Both the position numbers and the translations under genes were made by a program. From an uncultured Acetatifactor sp. (GTDB lineage: Bacteria > Bacillota > Clostridia > Lachnospirales > Lachnospiraceae): DNA of 64,000 nucleotides. The stretch's first letter is position 1. Each line of letters starts with the position of its first letter. This document shows, piece by piece, positions 7,539-16,277 of this stretch. The DNA is taken from positions 1-64,000 of the forward strand of contig CAJTVB010000010.1 of NCBI GenBank assembly GCA_910579755.1, read 5' to 3'. The notes beneath the pieces are model-generated. The model searched no databases. It saw nothing but the letters and a program-made list of their open reading frames with translations, and was not told where the DNA came from.

Positions 7539-8609
7539 ATGACCGAAAAGAAGGAAGAGAGAGTCAGGGACAGAGTGAGATATATCTGCTGTGCGGCGGG
7601 CGTGGTATTGACCTGTTTGGTGACTGGCTGCGGGAAGACGGAAGAAAATCTGGACATTGCCATGCAGAAGATTCAGGAGCTGGATTATCAGGGAGCGCTG
7701 GAGGACCTGGCAAAGGCTCAGGAGGCCGGGGAGAATGTGCGGCTGGTTAACAGGGCCAGAGGGATTGCTCATATGGGGCTGACAGAGTATGAGGAGGCCA
7801 TAACCGACTTTCAGGCCGCTTTGGCCGGAAGCAGCGGTCTTGTGGAGAATGTGGACTTTGACCTGAATTATTATCTGGCGGCGGCATATACCAAAAATGG
7901 ACAGTACGGTCAGGCTGAGGATACCTATAATGCGATCCTGGATCTGAGGCCGGGAGAGGCGGATGCCTATTTCCTTCGAGGAAATGTCCGCATGAGCCTG
8001 GAAAATTTTGAGGGCGCAAAAGAGGATTTTGATAAGGTTCTGGCCATGGAACCGAAGAATTATGACAGGCTGATCCAGATCTATGAGGTGTTGGAGCATT
8101 TTGGGTACAGGGAGGTGGGACAGGGATACCTGCAGAACGCGCTGGCCTCGGGCGGAGGGCAGATGGATGCATATGTTTCCGGGCGGATATATTATTACCT
8201 GGGCGAATATCAAAAGGCCTATCTGGCGCTGGAGGAAGCGAAAGAGAAGGGCGGTGAGAAAAGCTACCTGTACCTGGGAAGGGCCTATGAGGCCACCGGA
8301 GATTATAATTATGCCTCCAGCGTGTATAACAGTTACCTGAGCAAATATGATGGATCCGCAGAAATATACAATCAGCTTGGACTGTGCGAGCTGGCGAAGG
8401 GGGAGTATCAGAAGGCCCTGGAGGCCTTTCAAGCGGGAATGCAGCTGGAAAACAGCGGCATGATGCAGACGCTTTCCTTTAATGAGATCATTACATATGA
8501 ATACTTGGGGGATTTTGAGAGAGCAAAAGCATTGATGGACTATTATGTGAAGAACTATCCGGATGATGGTCAGGCCCGGAGAGAATATGACTTTTTGGTC
8601 ACCAGATAG
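7539..8609 (+). CDS. TPR-repeat lipoprotein
   Basis: A 356-residue protein. The ATG at 7539 has AGAGGA 7 nt upstream; a GTG at 7407 is in frame but would add 44 charged residues before the signal peptide, so I reject it. The N-terminus is basic, then hydrophobic, ending in LVTGC, a lipobox with Cys about residue 30, so the mature protein should be lipid-anchored outside the membrane. The rest is a run of about eight 34-residue helix-turn-helix units with the TPR pattern (for example PGEADAYFLRGNVRMSLENF and GDYNYASSVYNSYL). Such solenoids bind partner proteins; the partner here is unknown. It is a single-gene unit followed by a long hairpin. Confidence 0.8.
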   Translation: MTEKKEERVRDRVRYICCAAGVVLTCLVTGCGKTEENLDIAMQKIQELDYQGALEDLAKAQEAGENVRLVNRARGIAHMGLTEYEEAITDFQAALAGSSGLVENVDFDLNYYLAAAYTKNGQYGQAEDTYNAILDLRPGEADAYFLRGNVRMSLENFEGAKEDFDKVLAMEPKNYDRLIQIYEVLEHFGYREVGQGYLQNALASGGGQMDAYVSGRIYYYLGEYQKAYLALEEAKEKGGEKSYLYLGRAYEATGDYNYASSVYNSYLSKYDGSAEIYNQLGLCELAKGEYQKALEAFQAGMQLENSGMMQTLSFNEIITYEYLGDFERAKALMDYYVKNYPDDGQARREYDFLVTR

Positions 8610-8616
8610 AAAACCG

Positions 8617-8664
8617 TTAGAAAACAATCTTTCTCATGCATTGCAGATTAAGATTGTTTTCTAA
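8617..8664. terminator. Long hairpin between convergent genes
   Basis: Perfect 15-bp arms (8617-8631 and 8650-8664) enclose an 18-nt loop, with further imperfect pairing outside. It lies between the stop codons of the TPR gene and the XRE gene. There is no strong T-run on either side, so termination is likely but not certain. Confidence 0.5.
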
Positions 8665-8688
8665 ACAGTTCTGCGGATACCGTTGACC

Positions 8689-9087
8689 TTATGTATTGTT
8701 CGGACTGCCCGGGCGATTTCTGTCCGAGGGCTTTATGGACTGCCTGGGGCGTTTGGACTGCAGGAACGCAGCATATTCCATGATGGATCCTATTGCTGAG
8801 GTGTCGCAGGACAATATGGTGTTTACAATATCCAAAACGGTATATTCCTTTGTCACACGGCGGTTCAGGGTCCTTAGACTGGAACGGAAATCGGTGCGGT
8901 TCAGCAGATAATCAGTGGTAACGTCATAGTAATCTGCCAGGCGGGAAAGGGTGACCAGATCGGGAGAATGAATGTTGTTTTCATAGTTGGAGATCGTACC
9001 TACGGACAGGTTAAGGTGAGCGGCGAGTTCTTTTTGGCCGATGCCTTTTTCTCTGCGCAGCGCGGCAAGGATATCTCCCGTGTTCAC
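8689..9087 (-). CDS. XRE-family transcriptional regulator
   Basis: I place the start at a GTG complementary to 9085-9087, because AGGGGAGG lies 7 nt upstream; an earlier GTG at 9150 has no such site. The 132-residue product opens with a classic helix-turn-helix of the Cro/CI type: LAALRREKGIGQKELAAHL then LSVGTISNYENNIHSPDLVT and LADYYDVTTDYLL. The C-terminal 60 residues contain a short helical region and end in a basic, Pro/Ser-rich tail. It is transcribed towards the TPR gene and away from pyrF. The target is unknown. Confidence 0.85.
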   Translation of the reverse strand: MNTGDILAALRREKGIGQKELAAHLNLSVGTISNYENNIHSPDLVTLSRLADYYDVTTDYLLNRTDFRSSLRTLNRRVTKEYTVLDIVNTILSCDTSAIGSIMEYAAFLQSKRPRQSIKPSDRNRPGSPNNT

Positions 9088-9256
9088 TCTTTTCGCCTCC
9101 CCTAACTGACAATTTTGAGCAATCATAAAGTAGATTTTATCTGATTTCACGCTTATTAAAATAGCTTTTTAGATAACTCTTAAAAATATATTGGCAAAAT
9201 ATATAGAATTTGGTAAAAATAAAACGATACCTCTGTGTTCGTTTTTCCGCTGGCAG

Positions 9257-9286
9257 TTGACGTGATATCACAGTCTGAGGTAGAAT
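9257..9286 (+). promoter_or_regulatory. pyrF promoter
   Basis: TTGACG (9257-9262), 18-bp spacer, TAGAAT (9281-9286), about 60 bp before the pyrF start. The spacer contains TGATATCA, a perfect 8-bp palindrome that might bind a regulator. Confidence 0.65.
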
Positions 9287-9348
9287 AATAACGGTTTACA
9301 GAGGCACAGAATAATACGGAAGCCCCGGGCTTCGGAACGGAGAAAAGA

Positions 9349-10305
9349 ATGATCAACAAACTGATTGCCGGAATACGAAAGACAAATGCACCCATTGTCG
9401 TGGGACTGGATCCTATGCTGAAATATGTGCCTGAACACATTAAGCAGAAAGCCTATGCCGACTTGGGTGAGACCCTGGAGGGAGCAGGAGAGGCCATTTG
9501 GCAGTACAATAAAGGGATTGTGGACGCCATATGCGATCTGGTGCCTGCGGTGAAGCCCCAGATTGCCATGTATGAGCAGTTCGGTATTCCCGGCCTTGCT
9601 GCCTTTAAAAGGACCGTGGATTACTGCAGGGAAAAGGGGCTGGTGGTAATCGGGGACGTCAAAAGGGGAGACATTGGATCTACCTCCGAGGCATATGCTG
9701 CCGGTCATTTGGGAAGCGTGCAGGTAGGGAACAGTATGTGCTGCGGCTTCGGAGAGGACTTTGCCACAGTGAACCCGTATCTTGGATCAGACGGTGTAAA
9801 GCCTTTTCTGCAGGTCTGCCGCCAGGAAGGGAAAGGGATTTTTGTGTTGGTGAAAACCTCTAATCCCAGCAGCGGAGAGCTTCAGGACAGATTGGTGAAA
9901 ACCTGTGCCCAAGGTGCGGAAGTATTTCGGCCTATCTATGAGCTGGTGGGAGAGCAGGTGGCGGCCTGGGGAGAAGAGTGCATGCCGGAAGAAGGAGAAT
10001 ACAGCTACGTAGGCGCGGTAGTGGGAGCCACATACCCGGAGCAGGGGCGGATCCTGCGAAGAATCATGCCCAGAGCCTTTATCCTGGTGCCCGGCTATGG
10101 TGCCCAGGGAGGCCGGGGAGCCGACCTGGTTCATTTCTTTAATGAAGATGGACTGGGAGCGGTCATAAACTCGTCCCGGGGGATTATCGCCGCTTATCAG
10201 CAGGAGAAGTACGCACGGTTCGGCGGAGAGGGATATGCGGACGCCGCCAGGGCCGCAGTGCTGGAAATGAGAGAGGACATTGCGTCAGCTCTGGAACGCA
10301 GGTAA
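9349..10305 (+). CDS. pyrF: Orotidine 5'-phosphate decarboxylase (type 2)
   Basis: A 318-residue cytosolic enzyme that decarboxylates OMP to UMP in pyrimidine synthesis. GGAGAAAAG precedes the ATG. The substrate site is plain: VVGLDPM near the N-terminus, KPQIAMYEQFG, and the catalytic loop IGDVKRGDIGSTSEAYA (K, D and D positions of the family). VKTSNPSSGELQD and a C-terminal PGYGAQGG phosphate loop complete the fold. The length of about 300 and the SNPSS insert mark the subfamily-2 form rather than the 230-residue one. It stands apart from other pyr genes and is followed closely by thrH, possibly in one transcript. Confidence 0.95.
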   Translation: MINKLIAGIRKTNAPIVVGLDPMLKYVPEHIKQKAYADLGETLEGAGEAIWQYNKGIVDAICDLVPAVKPQIAMYEQFGIPGLAAFKRTVDYCREKGLVVIGDVKRGDIGSTSEAYAAGHLGSVQVGNSMCCGFGEDFATVNPYLGSDGVKPFLQVCRQEGKGIFVLVKTSNPSSGELQDRLVKTCAQGAEVFRPIYELVGEQVAAWGEECMPEEGEYSYVGAVVGATYPEQGRILRRIMPRAFILVPGYGAQGGRGADLVHFFNEDGLGAVINSSRGIIAAYQQEKYARFGGEGYADAARAAVLEMREDIASALERR

Positions 10306-10337
10306 AGGTTTTATAGGTCAGAATGGAGGGAAAATAT

Positions 10338-10958
10338 ATGGAAATTGTCTGTCTGGATTTGGAAGGGGTGCTTGTGCCGGAAATATGGGTGGCCTTTGCG
10401 CAGGTAAGCGGGATCCCGGAGCTGAAGCGGACTACCCGGGAGGAACCGGATTACGGGAAGCTTATGAAGTGGCGGCTGGATATTTTAAAGGAACACAATC
10501 TGGGACTTGGAGAGATCCGGAAAACCATCGCCTCTATTGATCCCTTTCCCGGAGCCAGGGAATTTTTGGATGAGCTTCGAAGCTTTACCCAGGTAATCAT
10601 TATCAGCGACACCTTTACGGAATTCGCAACGCCGCTGATGAAAAAGCTGGGATGGCCTACTATATTCTGCAATTCCCTGGAGGTGGCTGAAAACGGTGAA
10701 ATCACGGGATTTCGCATGCGGGTGGGGGATTCCAAGCTGACCACGGTGAAGGCCCTTCATTCCATCGGCTACGAGACCATTGCCAGCGGTGACAGCTACA
10801 ATGATCTGGGCATGATCAGAGCCAGCAAGGCGGGCTTTCTGTTCCGAAGCACGGATCAGATCAGGACGGACAATCCGGACCTGCCGTCCTTTGACAGTTA
10901 TGCGGAATTAATGGGGGCTATTAAAATAGCCATAGGCTGGCAGGCGGAAAGGGCATAA
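10338..10958 (+). CDS. thrH: Bifunctional phosphoserine phosphatase/homoserine phosphotransferase ThrH
   Basis: A 206-residue HAD-family protein. The ATG at 10338 follows GGAGGG and gives the ThrH-type start MEIVCLDLEGVLVPEIW, which holds HAD motif I in the DxE form typical of ThrH. Motif II is IIISDTF; the DSKLTTVKA region and the ASGDSYNDLGM motif (motif IV) follow. Characterised ThrH removes phosphate from phosphoserine and can move it to homoserine, so it can serve both serine and threonine synthesis. That fits with Hom and aspartokinase at the far end of the window. It lies 32 bp after pyrF. Confidence 0.9.
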   Translation: MEIVCLDLEGVLVPEIWVAFAQVSGIPELKRTTREEPDYGKLMKWRLDILKEHNLGLGEIRKTIASIDPFPGAREFLDELRSFTQVIIISDTFTEFATPLMKKLGWPTIFCNSLEVAENGEITGFRMRVGDSKLTTVKALHSIGYETIASGDSYNDLGMIRASKAGFLFRSTDQIRTDNPDLPSFDSYAELMGAIKIAIGWQAERA

Positions 10959-11038
10959 TAGTAAAGTTTGCCTGACATTGTGCCGAAATACTGTAAAGAA
11001 GTTTCTGAAAGACAAAGAGTGCTATGGAGGGCAGAAGA

Positions 11039-11767
11039 ATGGATAAGATCGGAAGCTATGAGATCTATCAGAGCAGCTTGTTCGGCCAGGGAAGGACGGC
11101 GGCAGCAGAGAAAAAAGAGGCGCCTTTGGCCGGCAGGGCGCGGAAGACCTCAGAAACGGCAAAACAGGAAAAGGTGAATCTCAGCGACAAGGCCAAAAAC
11201 CTTCTGAAGGATCTGCAGAAGAAATATGGAAATATGGATATCTTTGTGGCCGATTATGAGACGGAGGAAGAGGCAGCCGCCTGCCTGGCCCGGGGAACGG
11301 GAGAGTACAGCCTGCTGATTACCCCTGATGAGCTGGAAAAAATGGCTTCAGACAGAAGTGCCAGGGACGAGAACCTGAATACTTTGGATGAAGCGGTAAA
11401 GCAGCTGGAGGATATGAAGCAGCAGCTGGGCAGCAAGGGATGGGAGGTATCCCGGATTGGCATTGCCATAAAGGATAACGGCGGGGTTTCATACTTTGCG
11501 GAGCTGGAAAAGGTCAGCGAAAAACAGAGAGAGCGCATAGAAAAACAGCGCCAGAGCCGCCGGGAGGACGCATCACGGACGGAGAACGGGATACGGAGGC
11601 CGGCAGGAGGAAAGAGACCGGCTTATACGGAAGAGCGGGGAAAAAGGACCCTGGTTTATGGAGATTCTGTGGAGGAGCTGGCGGATAAGATCCGCAGGGT
11701 GGATTGGAATGCCATAAAGGAAGAGCGCCTTGCAGCGCAGGGAAGTCGTTTTGATCTTACAACATAA
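11039..11767 (+). CDS. DUF6033-like protein
   Basis: A 242-residue hydrophilic protein. The ATG at 11039 has GGAGGG 7 nt upstream. It begins MDKIGSYEIYQSSLF and then alternates charged coiled-coil-like segments with a compact central part (KYGNMDIFVADYETEEEAAA, and KDNGGVSYFAELEKVSEKQR). No signal peptide, membrane helix or catalytic motif is visible. The N-terminal start and the STA/GTGEYSLLITPDELEKMA segment resemble what I remember as DUF6033, found in Clostridia and of unknown function. It ends 6 bp before a short hairpin. Confidence 0.6.
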   Translation: MDKIGSYEIYQSSLFGQGRTAAAEKKEAPLAGRARKTSETAKQEKVNLSDKAKNLLKDLQKKYGNMDIFVADYETEEEAAACLARGTGEYSLLITPDELEKMASDRSARDENLNTLDEAVKQLEDMKQQLGSKGWEVSRIGIAIKDNGGVSYFAELEKVSEKQRERIEKQRQSRREDASRTENGIRRPAGGKRPAYTEERGKRTLVYGDSVEELADKIRRVDWNAIKEERLAAQGSRFDLTT

Positions 11768-11771
11768 AGCT

Positions 11772-11805
11772 GACCCGGTGGCGGCGTGAGGTGTCATCGG
11801 GTTTT
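11772..11805 (+). terminator. Possible terminator after the DUF6033-like gene
   Basis: ACCCGGTG and CATCGGGT can pair over 8 positions with one G-T wobble, followed by TTTT. The 18-nt loop makes it a weak candidate. Confidence 0.4.
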
Positions 11806-11836
11806 AGCATTTACATCATGGAGGAGAATGAATAGT

Positions 11837-12460
11837 ATGAAAAAGTTTGTGTGTGTGCTGCTGATGATTATGGCTGTGGCAGCTTTTGCGGGCTGTGGGA
11901 AAAAGGATGAGGACGTTTCGGGCGGGGAAGGCTCTGAAAGCGGAGCCGGCCAGGAGACCGCTGTGGAAGGAAAGCATCATGTGGAGATTACAGTGAAGGA
12001 CTATGGTACGATTTCCGTGGAACTGGACGGGGACGCGGCGCCTGTAACGGTGGCAAATTTTCTGAAGCTGGCCGGAGACGGGTTTTATGACGGGCTGACC
12101 TTTCACCGAATTGTCAGTGGATTTATGATTCAGGGAGGAGATCCCACAGGAACAGGGCGGGGAGGCTCCGACGAGGCTATACTGGGAGAGTTTTCACAAA
12201 ATGGTGTGGAGAACAACCTGTCCCACACCCGGGGAGCTGTTTCCATGGCGCGGACTACAGAGTTTAACAGTGCCAGCTCCCAGTTTTTCATTGTTCATGA
12301 GGACAGCACAGGACTGGACGGACAGTATGCCTGCTTCGGCTATGTGACAGATGGCATGGATGTGGTGGACGCCATCTGTGAAGCCGGCTATGTGACGGAT
12401 GATATGGGGATAGTAGATGGAGATAAGCCTGTGATCGAGAGTATTAAGGTCATCGATTAA
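11837..12460 (+). CDS. Cyclophilin-type peptidyl-prolyl isomerase, lipoprotein
   Basis: A 207-residue protein. Of two ATGs in frame, the one at 11837 has a proper distance (about 10 nt) from GGAGGAG and starts a signal peptide, MKKFVCVLLMIMAVAAFAGC, whose Cys should be lipid-modified. After an acidic linker comes a full cyclophilin domain of about 150 residues, with FHRIVSGFMIQGGDPTGTG, ARTTEFNSASSQFFIVH and FGYVTDGMDVVDAI, including the Arg and Phe of the active site. It should fold secreted proteins at the outer face of the membrane. It appears to be a single-gene unit. Confidence 0.92.
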   Translation: MKKFVCVLLMIMAVAAFAGCGKKDEDVSGGEGSESGAGQETAVEGKHHVEITVKDYGTISVELDGDAAPVTVANFLKLAGDGFYDGLTFHRIVSGFMIQGGDPTGTGRGGSDEAILGEFSQNGVENNLSHTRGAVSMARTTEFNSASSQFFIVHEDSTGLDGQYACFGYVTDGMDVVDAICEAGYVTDDMGIVDGDKPVIESIKVID

Positions 12461-12552
12461 GGCTCCCGGATCGCAAAAGAACATATTGCACAATCAAACC
12501 CCCTGACAGAATAGACAATTTTAACAAAAATGCGGTGTTGCTATTTAATTTA

Positions 12553-12582
12553 CTGACATTTTCCGGTTTAATCTGTTAAAAT
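12553..12582 (+). promoter_or_regulatory. Promoter of the CarD-like gene
   Basis: CTGACA (12553-12558), 18 bp, TAAAAT (12577-12582). It lies about 85 bp before the GTG start. Confidence 0.55.
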
Positions 12583-12666
12583 AAGGTTATAACTTAACTG
12601 TTCGGTAAATTATTTGCGGCAGTACGGACAGTGTTTATGGACATTCTGGCGGAAAAGGAGGTTTTT

Positions 12667-13197
12667 GTGTATAAGATAGGCGAATATGTGATTTGTGGAA
12701 ACAAAGGAGTGTGCGAGGTGGAGAATATTACCACACTGGACATTTCTGGTGTGGATAAGGGGCGGAAGTATTACATTTTAAAACCGAGGTATATGGCGGG
12801 CAGCACAGTGTATGTGCCGGTGGATTCCTCCGGGGATTCCATGAGGCCTGTTCTGAATCGGGATGAAGCCGAAAAGCTGATCGACTCGATCCCTCAGATT
12901 CCGATGTTAACGATTATCAATGAGAAGTTGACAGAGCAGGCCTATCGGGACAGCATGAAAACCAATAAGTGTGAAGAGTGGGTCAGAGTGATTAAAACCA
13001 TATACCTGAGAAAACAGAAGCGTTTGCAGTCAGGCCGGAAGGTGACGGCAGTGGATGCCAAGTACAGCCATCTGGCGGAGGAGAATTTGTATGGCGAACT
13101 GGCTGTGGCCCTGGGAATAGGCCGGAATGAGGTGGAGGGCTATATTGCCAGGAGCCTGGATGAAAGACCGGTCTGCGAGACTGCAGAAATCCGGTAA
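12667..13197 (+). CDS. CarD-family transcriptional regulator
   Basis: A 176-residue protein. The start is a GTG at 12667 with AAGGAGG 5 nt upstream; this yields MYKIGEYVICGNKGVCEVE, the Tudor-like RNA-polymerase-interaction domain shared with Mfd and CarD. VDKGRKYYILKPRYM and YVPVD belong to the same domain, and the C-terminal half is helical with a basic segment (IKTIYLRKQKRLQSGRK) suited to DNA contact. CarD proteins bind the RNA polymerase beta subunit and tune promoter opening, including at rRNA promoters. It directly precedes the thrS leader but has its own promoter. Confidence 0.88.
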   Translation: MYKIGEYVICGNKGVCEVENITTLDISGVDKGRKYYILKPRYMAGSTVYVPVDSSGDSMRPVLNRDEAEKLIDSIPQIPMLTIINEKLTEQAYRDSMKTNKCEEWVRVIKTIYLRKQKRLQSGRKVTAVDAKYSHLAEENLYGELAVALGIGRNEVEGYIARSLDERPVCETAEIR

Positions 13198-13207
13198 AAA
13201 AAGGCTC

Positions 13208-13236
13208 TTTACTTTTTGAGCAAAAGGTATTATGAT
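13208..13236 (+). promoter_or_regulatory. thrS leader promoter
   Basis: TTTACT (13208-13213), 17 bp, TATGAT (13231-13236). It would start the leader near 13243. Confidence 0.55.
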
Positions 13237-13242
13237 AGAGAA

Positions 13243-13636
13243 TCATCAGGAACGGCTTCGGACCGGTTCTGATTTTCCAGGCAATTGAAAATAAAAAATG
13301 AATGCCGTTCGGTTCCGCAGGCAAAATTTTGCAGGCGCCGGCTGAACGGCGGAGTAAAACGATGAAGAGAACAGTAGAATGTCGGAGGCTCCAGAGAGAC
13401 CTGCCCGGTATACATGCCGGTGCTGAAAGCGGGTTGGCAGAAGGACATTTGAAGACCATCTCGGAGTGGCTTTAATACAGCCCGGAGGCTCCCGTTACGA
13501 GCAAACGAAGCGGCAGATCATAAGGTCAACGGCAGAGAATCCCTTTTAAAGAGATTTTTGACAGTTTTGGTCTGCAACGAGGGTGGAACCGCGCATGATG
13601 CGTCCCTTGCAATTTCGATTGCAGGGGACTTTTTTT
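13243..13636 (+). ncRNA. T-box leader (tRNA-Thr sensor) of thrS
   Basis: The T-box core AGGGTGGAACCGCG is at 13580-13593. Stem I features lie between about 13385 and 13470 (GGTGCTGAAAGC, then GAAG followed by an ACC triplet at 13455-13457 as the likely threonine specifier, then CTCGGAGTGG). A terminator follows: arms 13602-13613 and 13618-13629 with one G-T pair, then seven T. Uncharged tRNA-Thr would stabilise the antiterminator and allow thrS transcription. The leader accounts for the 500-bp gap before thrS. The 5' limit is inferred from the promoter. Confidence 0.9.
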
Positions 13637-13699
13637 ACTTTAAATGTAAACGGATGTGTTCCCACAGGGACATGACCACCCGGGAAAGGAAGGAATGAG

Positions 13700-15658
13700 A
13701 TGAAGATTACTTTAAAAGACGGATTTGTGAAGGAATACGGAGAAAGCAGAAGCGTGTATGAGATTGCGCAGGACATCAGCGAGGGTCTGGCACGAGCCGC
13801 CTGCTGTGCCAAGGTGAACGGCCAGGTGACAGACTTAAGAACTGTGATCAGTCAGGACTGTGAGCTGGCGATCTGTACCGCCGATGACCCGGAGGGGCTG
13901 GCGGCCATCCGGCATACGGCTTCTCATGTGCTGGCGGAGGCAGTGAAAAAGCTGTTCCCCGAGGCAAAGCTGGCTATCGGCCCCAGCATTGATACGGGTT
14001 TTTATTATGACTTTGACCACGCACCGTTTTCCAGGGAGGATCTGGACGCTCTGGAAGCGGAGATGAAAAAGATTATTAAAAACGGTGCGAAGCTGGAGCG
14101 GTTTACTCTTCCCAGAGATCAGGCCATTCAGTTTATGGAAGAGCGGCAGGAGCCCTTTAAGGTAGAGCTGATTCAGAATCTGCCGGAGGACGCGGAAATC
14201 TCTTTTTACAGCCAGGGAGATTTTACTGATCTGTGCGCCGGTCCTCACCTTATGAGTACAAAGGGTATCAAGGCCTTTAAGCTGATATCCTCCTCCATGG
14301 CCTATTGGAGGGGCGACTCCGAAAAGGCCAGACTGCAGCGGATCTACGGTACGGCTTACAATAAAAAGGAGGATCTGGCGGAGCATCTGGAGCGGATGGA
14401 GGACGCAAAGCGCAGGGACCATAACAGACTGGGCCGGGAAATGGAGCTGTTTACCACAGTGGATGTGGTGGGCCAGGGACTGCCTCTTTTTACTCCCAAG
14501 GGAACCAGGATGATTATGAAGCTTCAGCGCTGGATAGAGGATCTGGAGGATAAGGAGTGGGGATATGTCCGTACCAGAACCCCTTTGATGGCAAAAAGCG
14601 ATCTGTATAAAATCTCCGGGCATTGGGATCATTATAAAGAAGGCATGTTTGTGCTGGGTGATGAGGAGAAGGACAAAGAGGTATTCGCCCTGCGCCCCAT
14701 GACCTGTCCGTTCCAGTATTATGTGTACAAAAATACACAGAAATCCTATCGGGATCTTCCCTATCGGATGAGCGAGACTTCCACACTGTTCCGCAGCGAA
14801 GACTCCGGAGAAATGCATGGTTTGACAAGAGTAAGGCAATTTACCATTACAGAGGCTCATTTGGTGATTCGGCCTGATCAGGCGGAGGAGGAGCTGAAGA
14901 GCTGTCTGGATCTGGCTTACTACGTGCTCAGCGTACTGGGGCTGCAGGATGATGTCACATACCGGTTGTCCAAGTGGGATCCCAGCAACAAGGCGAAGTA
15001 TCTGGGGGATGAGAACTATTGGAACAGCACTCAGGACGCTCTCCGCGCCGTTTTGGAGGAAAAAGGCGTGAAATATGAGGAGGCAGACGGGGAAGCCGCT
15101 TTCTACGGACCTAAGATCGATATTCAGGCCAAAAACGTGTACGGCAAGGAAGACACCATGATCACTATTCAGCTGGATTGTGCCATTGCCGAGAATTTTG
15201 ATATGTATTATGTGGACCAGAATGGAGATAAGGTACGTCCCTATATCATTCACCGGACTTCCATGGGCTGCTACGAGCGCACGCTGGCCTGGCTGATTGA
15301 AAAATATGCGGGTAAGTTTCCCACCTGGCTCTGCCCGGAGCAGGTGCGTGTGCTTCCTATCTCGGAAAAATACGAAGATTATGCGAAAAAGGTATTAAAG
15401 GAGCTTCGAGCCAGGGACATCGATGCGGAGCTGGATAATCGTTCCGAAAAAATCGGCTTTAAGATCCGTGAGGCCAGGCTGGCCAGAATCCCTTATATGC
15501 TGGTAGTGGGACAGCAGGAGGAAGAAGAGGGGCTGGTGTCGGTGAGAAGCCGCTTCGCAGGGGATGAGGGCCAGAAGCCTCTGCATGAATTCCTGGAACA
15601 GATCTGCCAGGAGATCCGGACCAAAGAGATTCGGAAAGAGGAGAATATTCTTCCGTGA
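13700..15658 (+). CDS. thrS: Threonyl-tRNA synthetase
   Basis: A 652-residue cytosolic class II synthetase, full length; AAAGGAAGG precedes the ATG. Domains in order: TGS (about 1-62), editing domain with HTASH near 74 and the DLCAGPHL site, catalytic core with motif 2 (TLFRSEDSGEMHGLTRVRQF) and motif 3 (HRTSMGCYERTLAWL), and the C-terminal anticodon-binding domain. The usual MNCPGH element reads MTCPFQYYVYK, and motif 3 has HRTSMGCYER in place of the commoner HRAxxGSxER, so this belongs to a divergent ThrRS subgroup that I have seen in related Clostridia. The editing and catalytic signatures look complete. It is controlled by the T-box directly upstream. Confidence 0.95.
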   Translation: MKITLKDGFVKEYGESRSVYEIAQDISEGLARAACCAKVNGQVTDLRTVISQDCELAICTADDPEGLAAIRHTASHVLAEAVKKLFPEAKLAIGPSIDTGFYYDFDHAPFSREDLDALEAEMKKIIKNGAKLERFTLPRDQAIQFMEERQEPFKVELIQNLPEDAEISFYSQGDFTDLCAGPHLMSTKGIKAFKLISSSMAYWRGDSEKARLQRIYGTAYNKKEDLAEHLERMEDAKRRDHNRLGREMELFTTVDVVGQGLPLFTPKGTRMIMKLQRWIEDLEDKEWGYVRTRTPLMAKSDLYKISGHWDHYKEGMFVLGDEEKDKEVFALRPMTCPFQYYVYKNTQKSYRDLPYRMSETSTLFRSEDSGEMHGLTRVRQFTITEAHLVIRPDQAEEELKSCLDLAYYVLSVLGLQDDVTYRLSKWDPSNKAKYLGDENYWNSTQDALRAVLEEKGVKYEEADGEAAFYGPKIDIQAKNVYGKEDTMITIQLDCAIAENFDMYYVDQNGDKVRPYIIHRTSMGCYERTLAWLIEKYAGKFPTWLCPEQVRVLPISEKYEDYAKKVLKELRARDIDAELDNRSEKIGFKIREARLARIPYMLVVGQQEEEEGLVSVRSRFAGDEGQKPLHEFLEQICQEIRTKEIRKEENILP

Positions 15659-15796
15659 ATGAGGCATACTGATTCTGACAGGAGTGCAGCCGCTTATCCG
15701 TTTTCTCAAGGCGGCGCGGACTTTTGTCCGGATCTGCCGCTTCCGGCGCCGCTTGCCGTGGATCTGAAGAGAAAGCGGCGCAGAAGGAGGCAAGAA

Positions 15797-16117
15797 ATGG
15801 CGGATTTAAAATGTGCGGCTGAAAATTGTACCTATAATGAGCAGTCCATGTGCTGCAAGGGCGATATTATGGTGGGAGGAAAGCATGCATGTAACTGTGA
15901 CGATACCTGCTGTGACAGCTTTACTTGCAGGCGGGAGGGACAGGATGCCTTCAAAAGCTCCGTGATCCATCCCAGCAAGACCATCAGCATTGACTGTGAA
16001 GCGATAAAGTGCATTTATAATACCAATTATAAATGTCATGCGGATCACGTGGACATCAAGGGCTGTAGTGCCTGTGACTGCAAGGAGACGGCATGTGCCA
16101 CATTCCGGGAAAAATAG
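15797..16117 (+). CDS. Cys-rich protein with two DUF1540 domains
   Basis: A 106-residue protein with AAGGAGG 6 nt ahead of the ATG. Two copies of a Cys-rich module are visible: LKCAAENCTYNEQSMCCKG...CDDTCCDSF near the N-terminus and IDCEAIKCIYNTNYKCHADH...CDCKETACATF at the C-terminus. The spacing of cysteines fits DUF1540, a probable metal-binding domain common in Clostridia, some members of which occur in spores. There is no signal peptide. It lies 138 bp after thrS and is followed by a clear terminator, so it may be read through from thrS. Function unknown. Confidence 0.85.
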   Translation: MADLKCAAENCTYNEQSMCCKGDIMVGGKHACNCDDTCCDSFTCRREGQDAFKSSVIHPSKTISIDCEAIKCIYNTNYKCHADHVDIKGCSACDCKETACATFREK

Positions 16118-16170
16118 ACGGATATTTGGTGACTGTACAGGCCAAGGATGAAGCCGGCAGTTTATGATCC

Positions 16171-16208
16171 AGCAGCCCTGAGCGCAAGATGCCGCCAGGG
16201 CTGTTTTG
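16171..16208 (+). terminator. Terminator after the DUF1540 gene
   Basis: Perfect arms CAGCCCTG (16173-16180) and CAGGGCTG (16196-16203), followed by TTTT. Confidence 0.7.
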
Positions 16209-16277
16209 GCGTGTGGCTTCATTCTTTATCTATTTTTTGACAAAACTTAAGATTTTTTTAATGTGAACGAAAGCCTC

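Noticed and set aside
7482..8627. 381-codon minus-strand frame across the TPR lipoprotein gene
   Set aside because: Antisense to clear TPR repeats; no ribosome site.
13835..15253. Long open frame on the minus strand inside thrS
   Set aside because: It is fully antisense to a well-recognised synthetase gene, has no ribosome site or recognisable domain, and its composition reflects the codon use of thrS.
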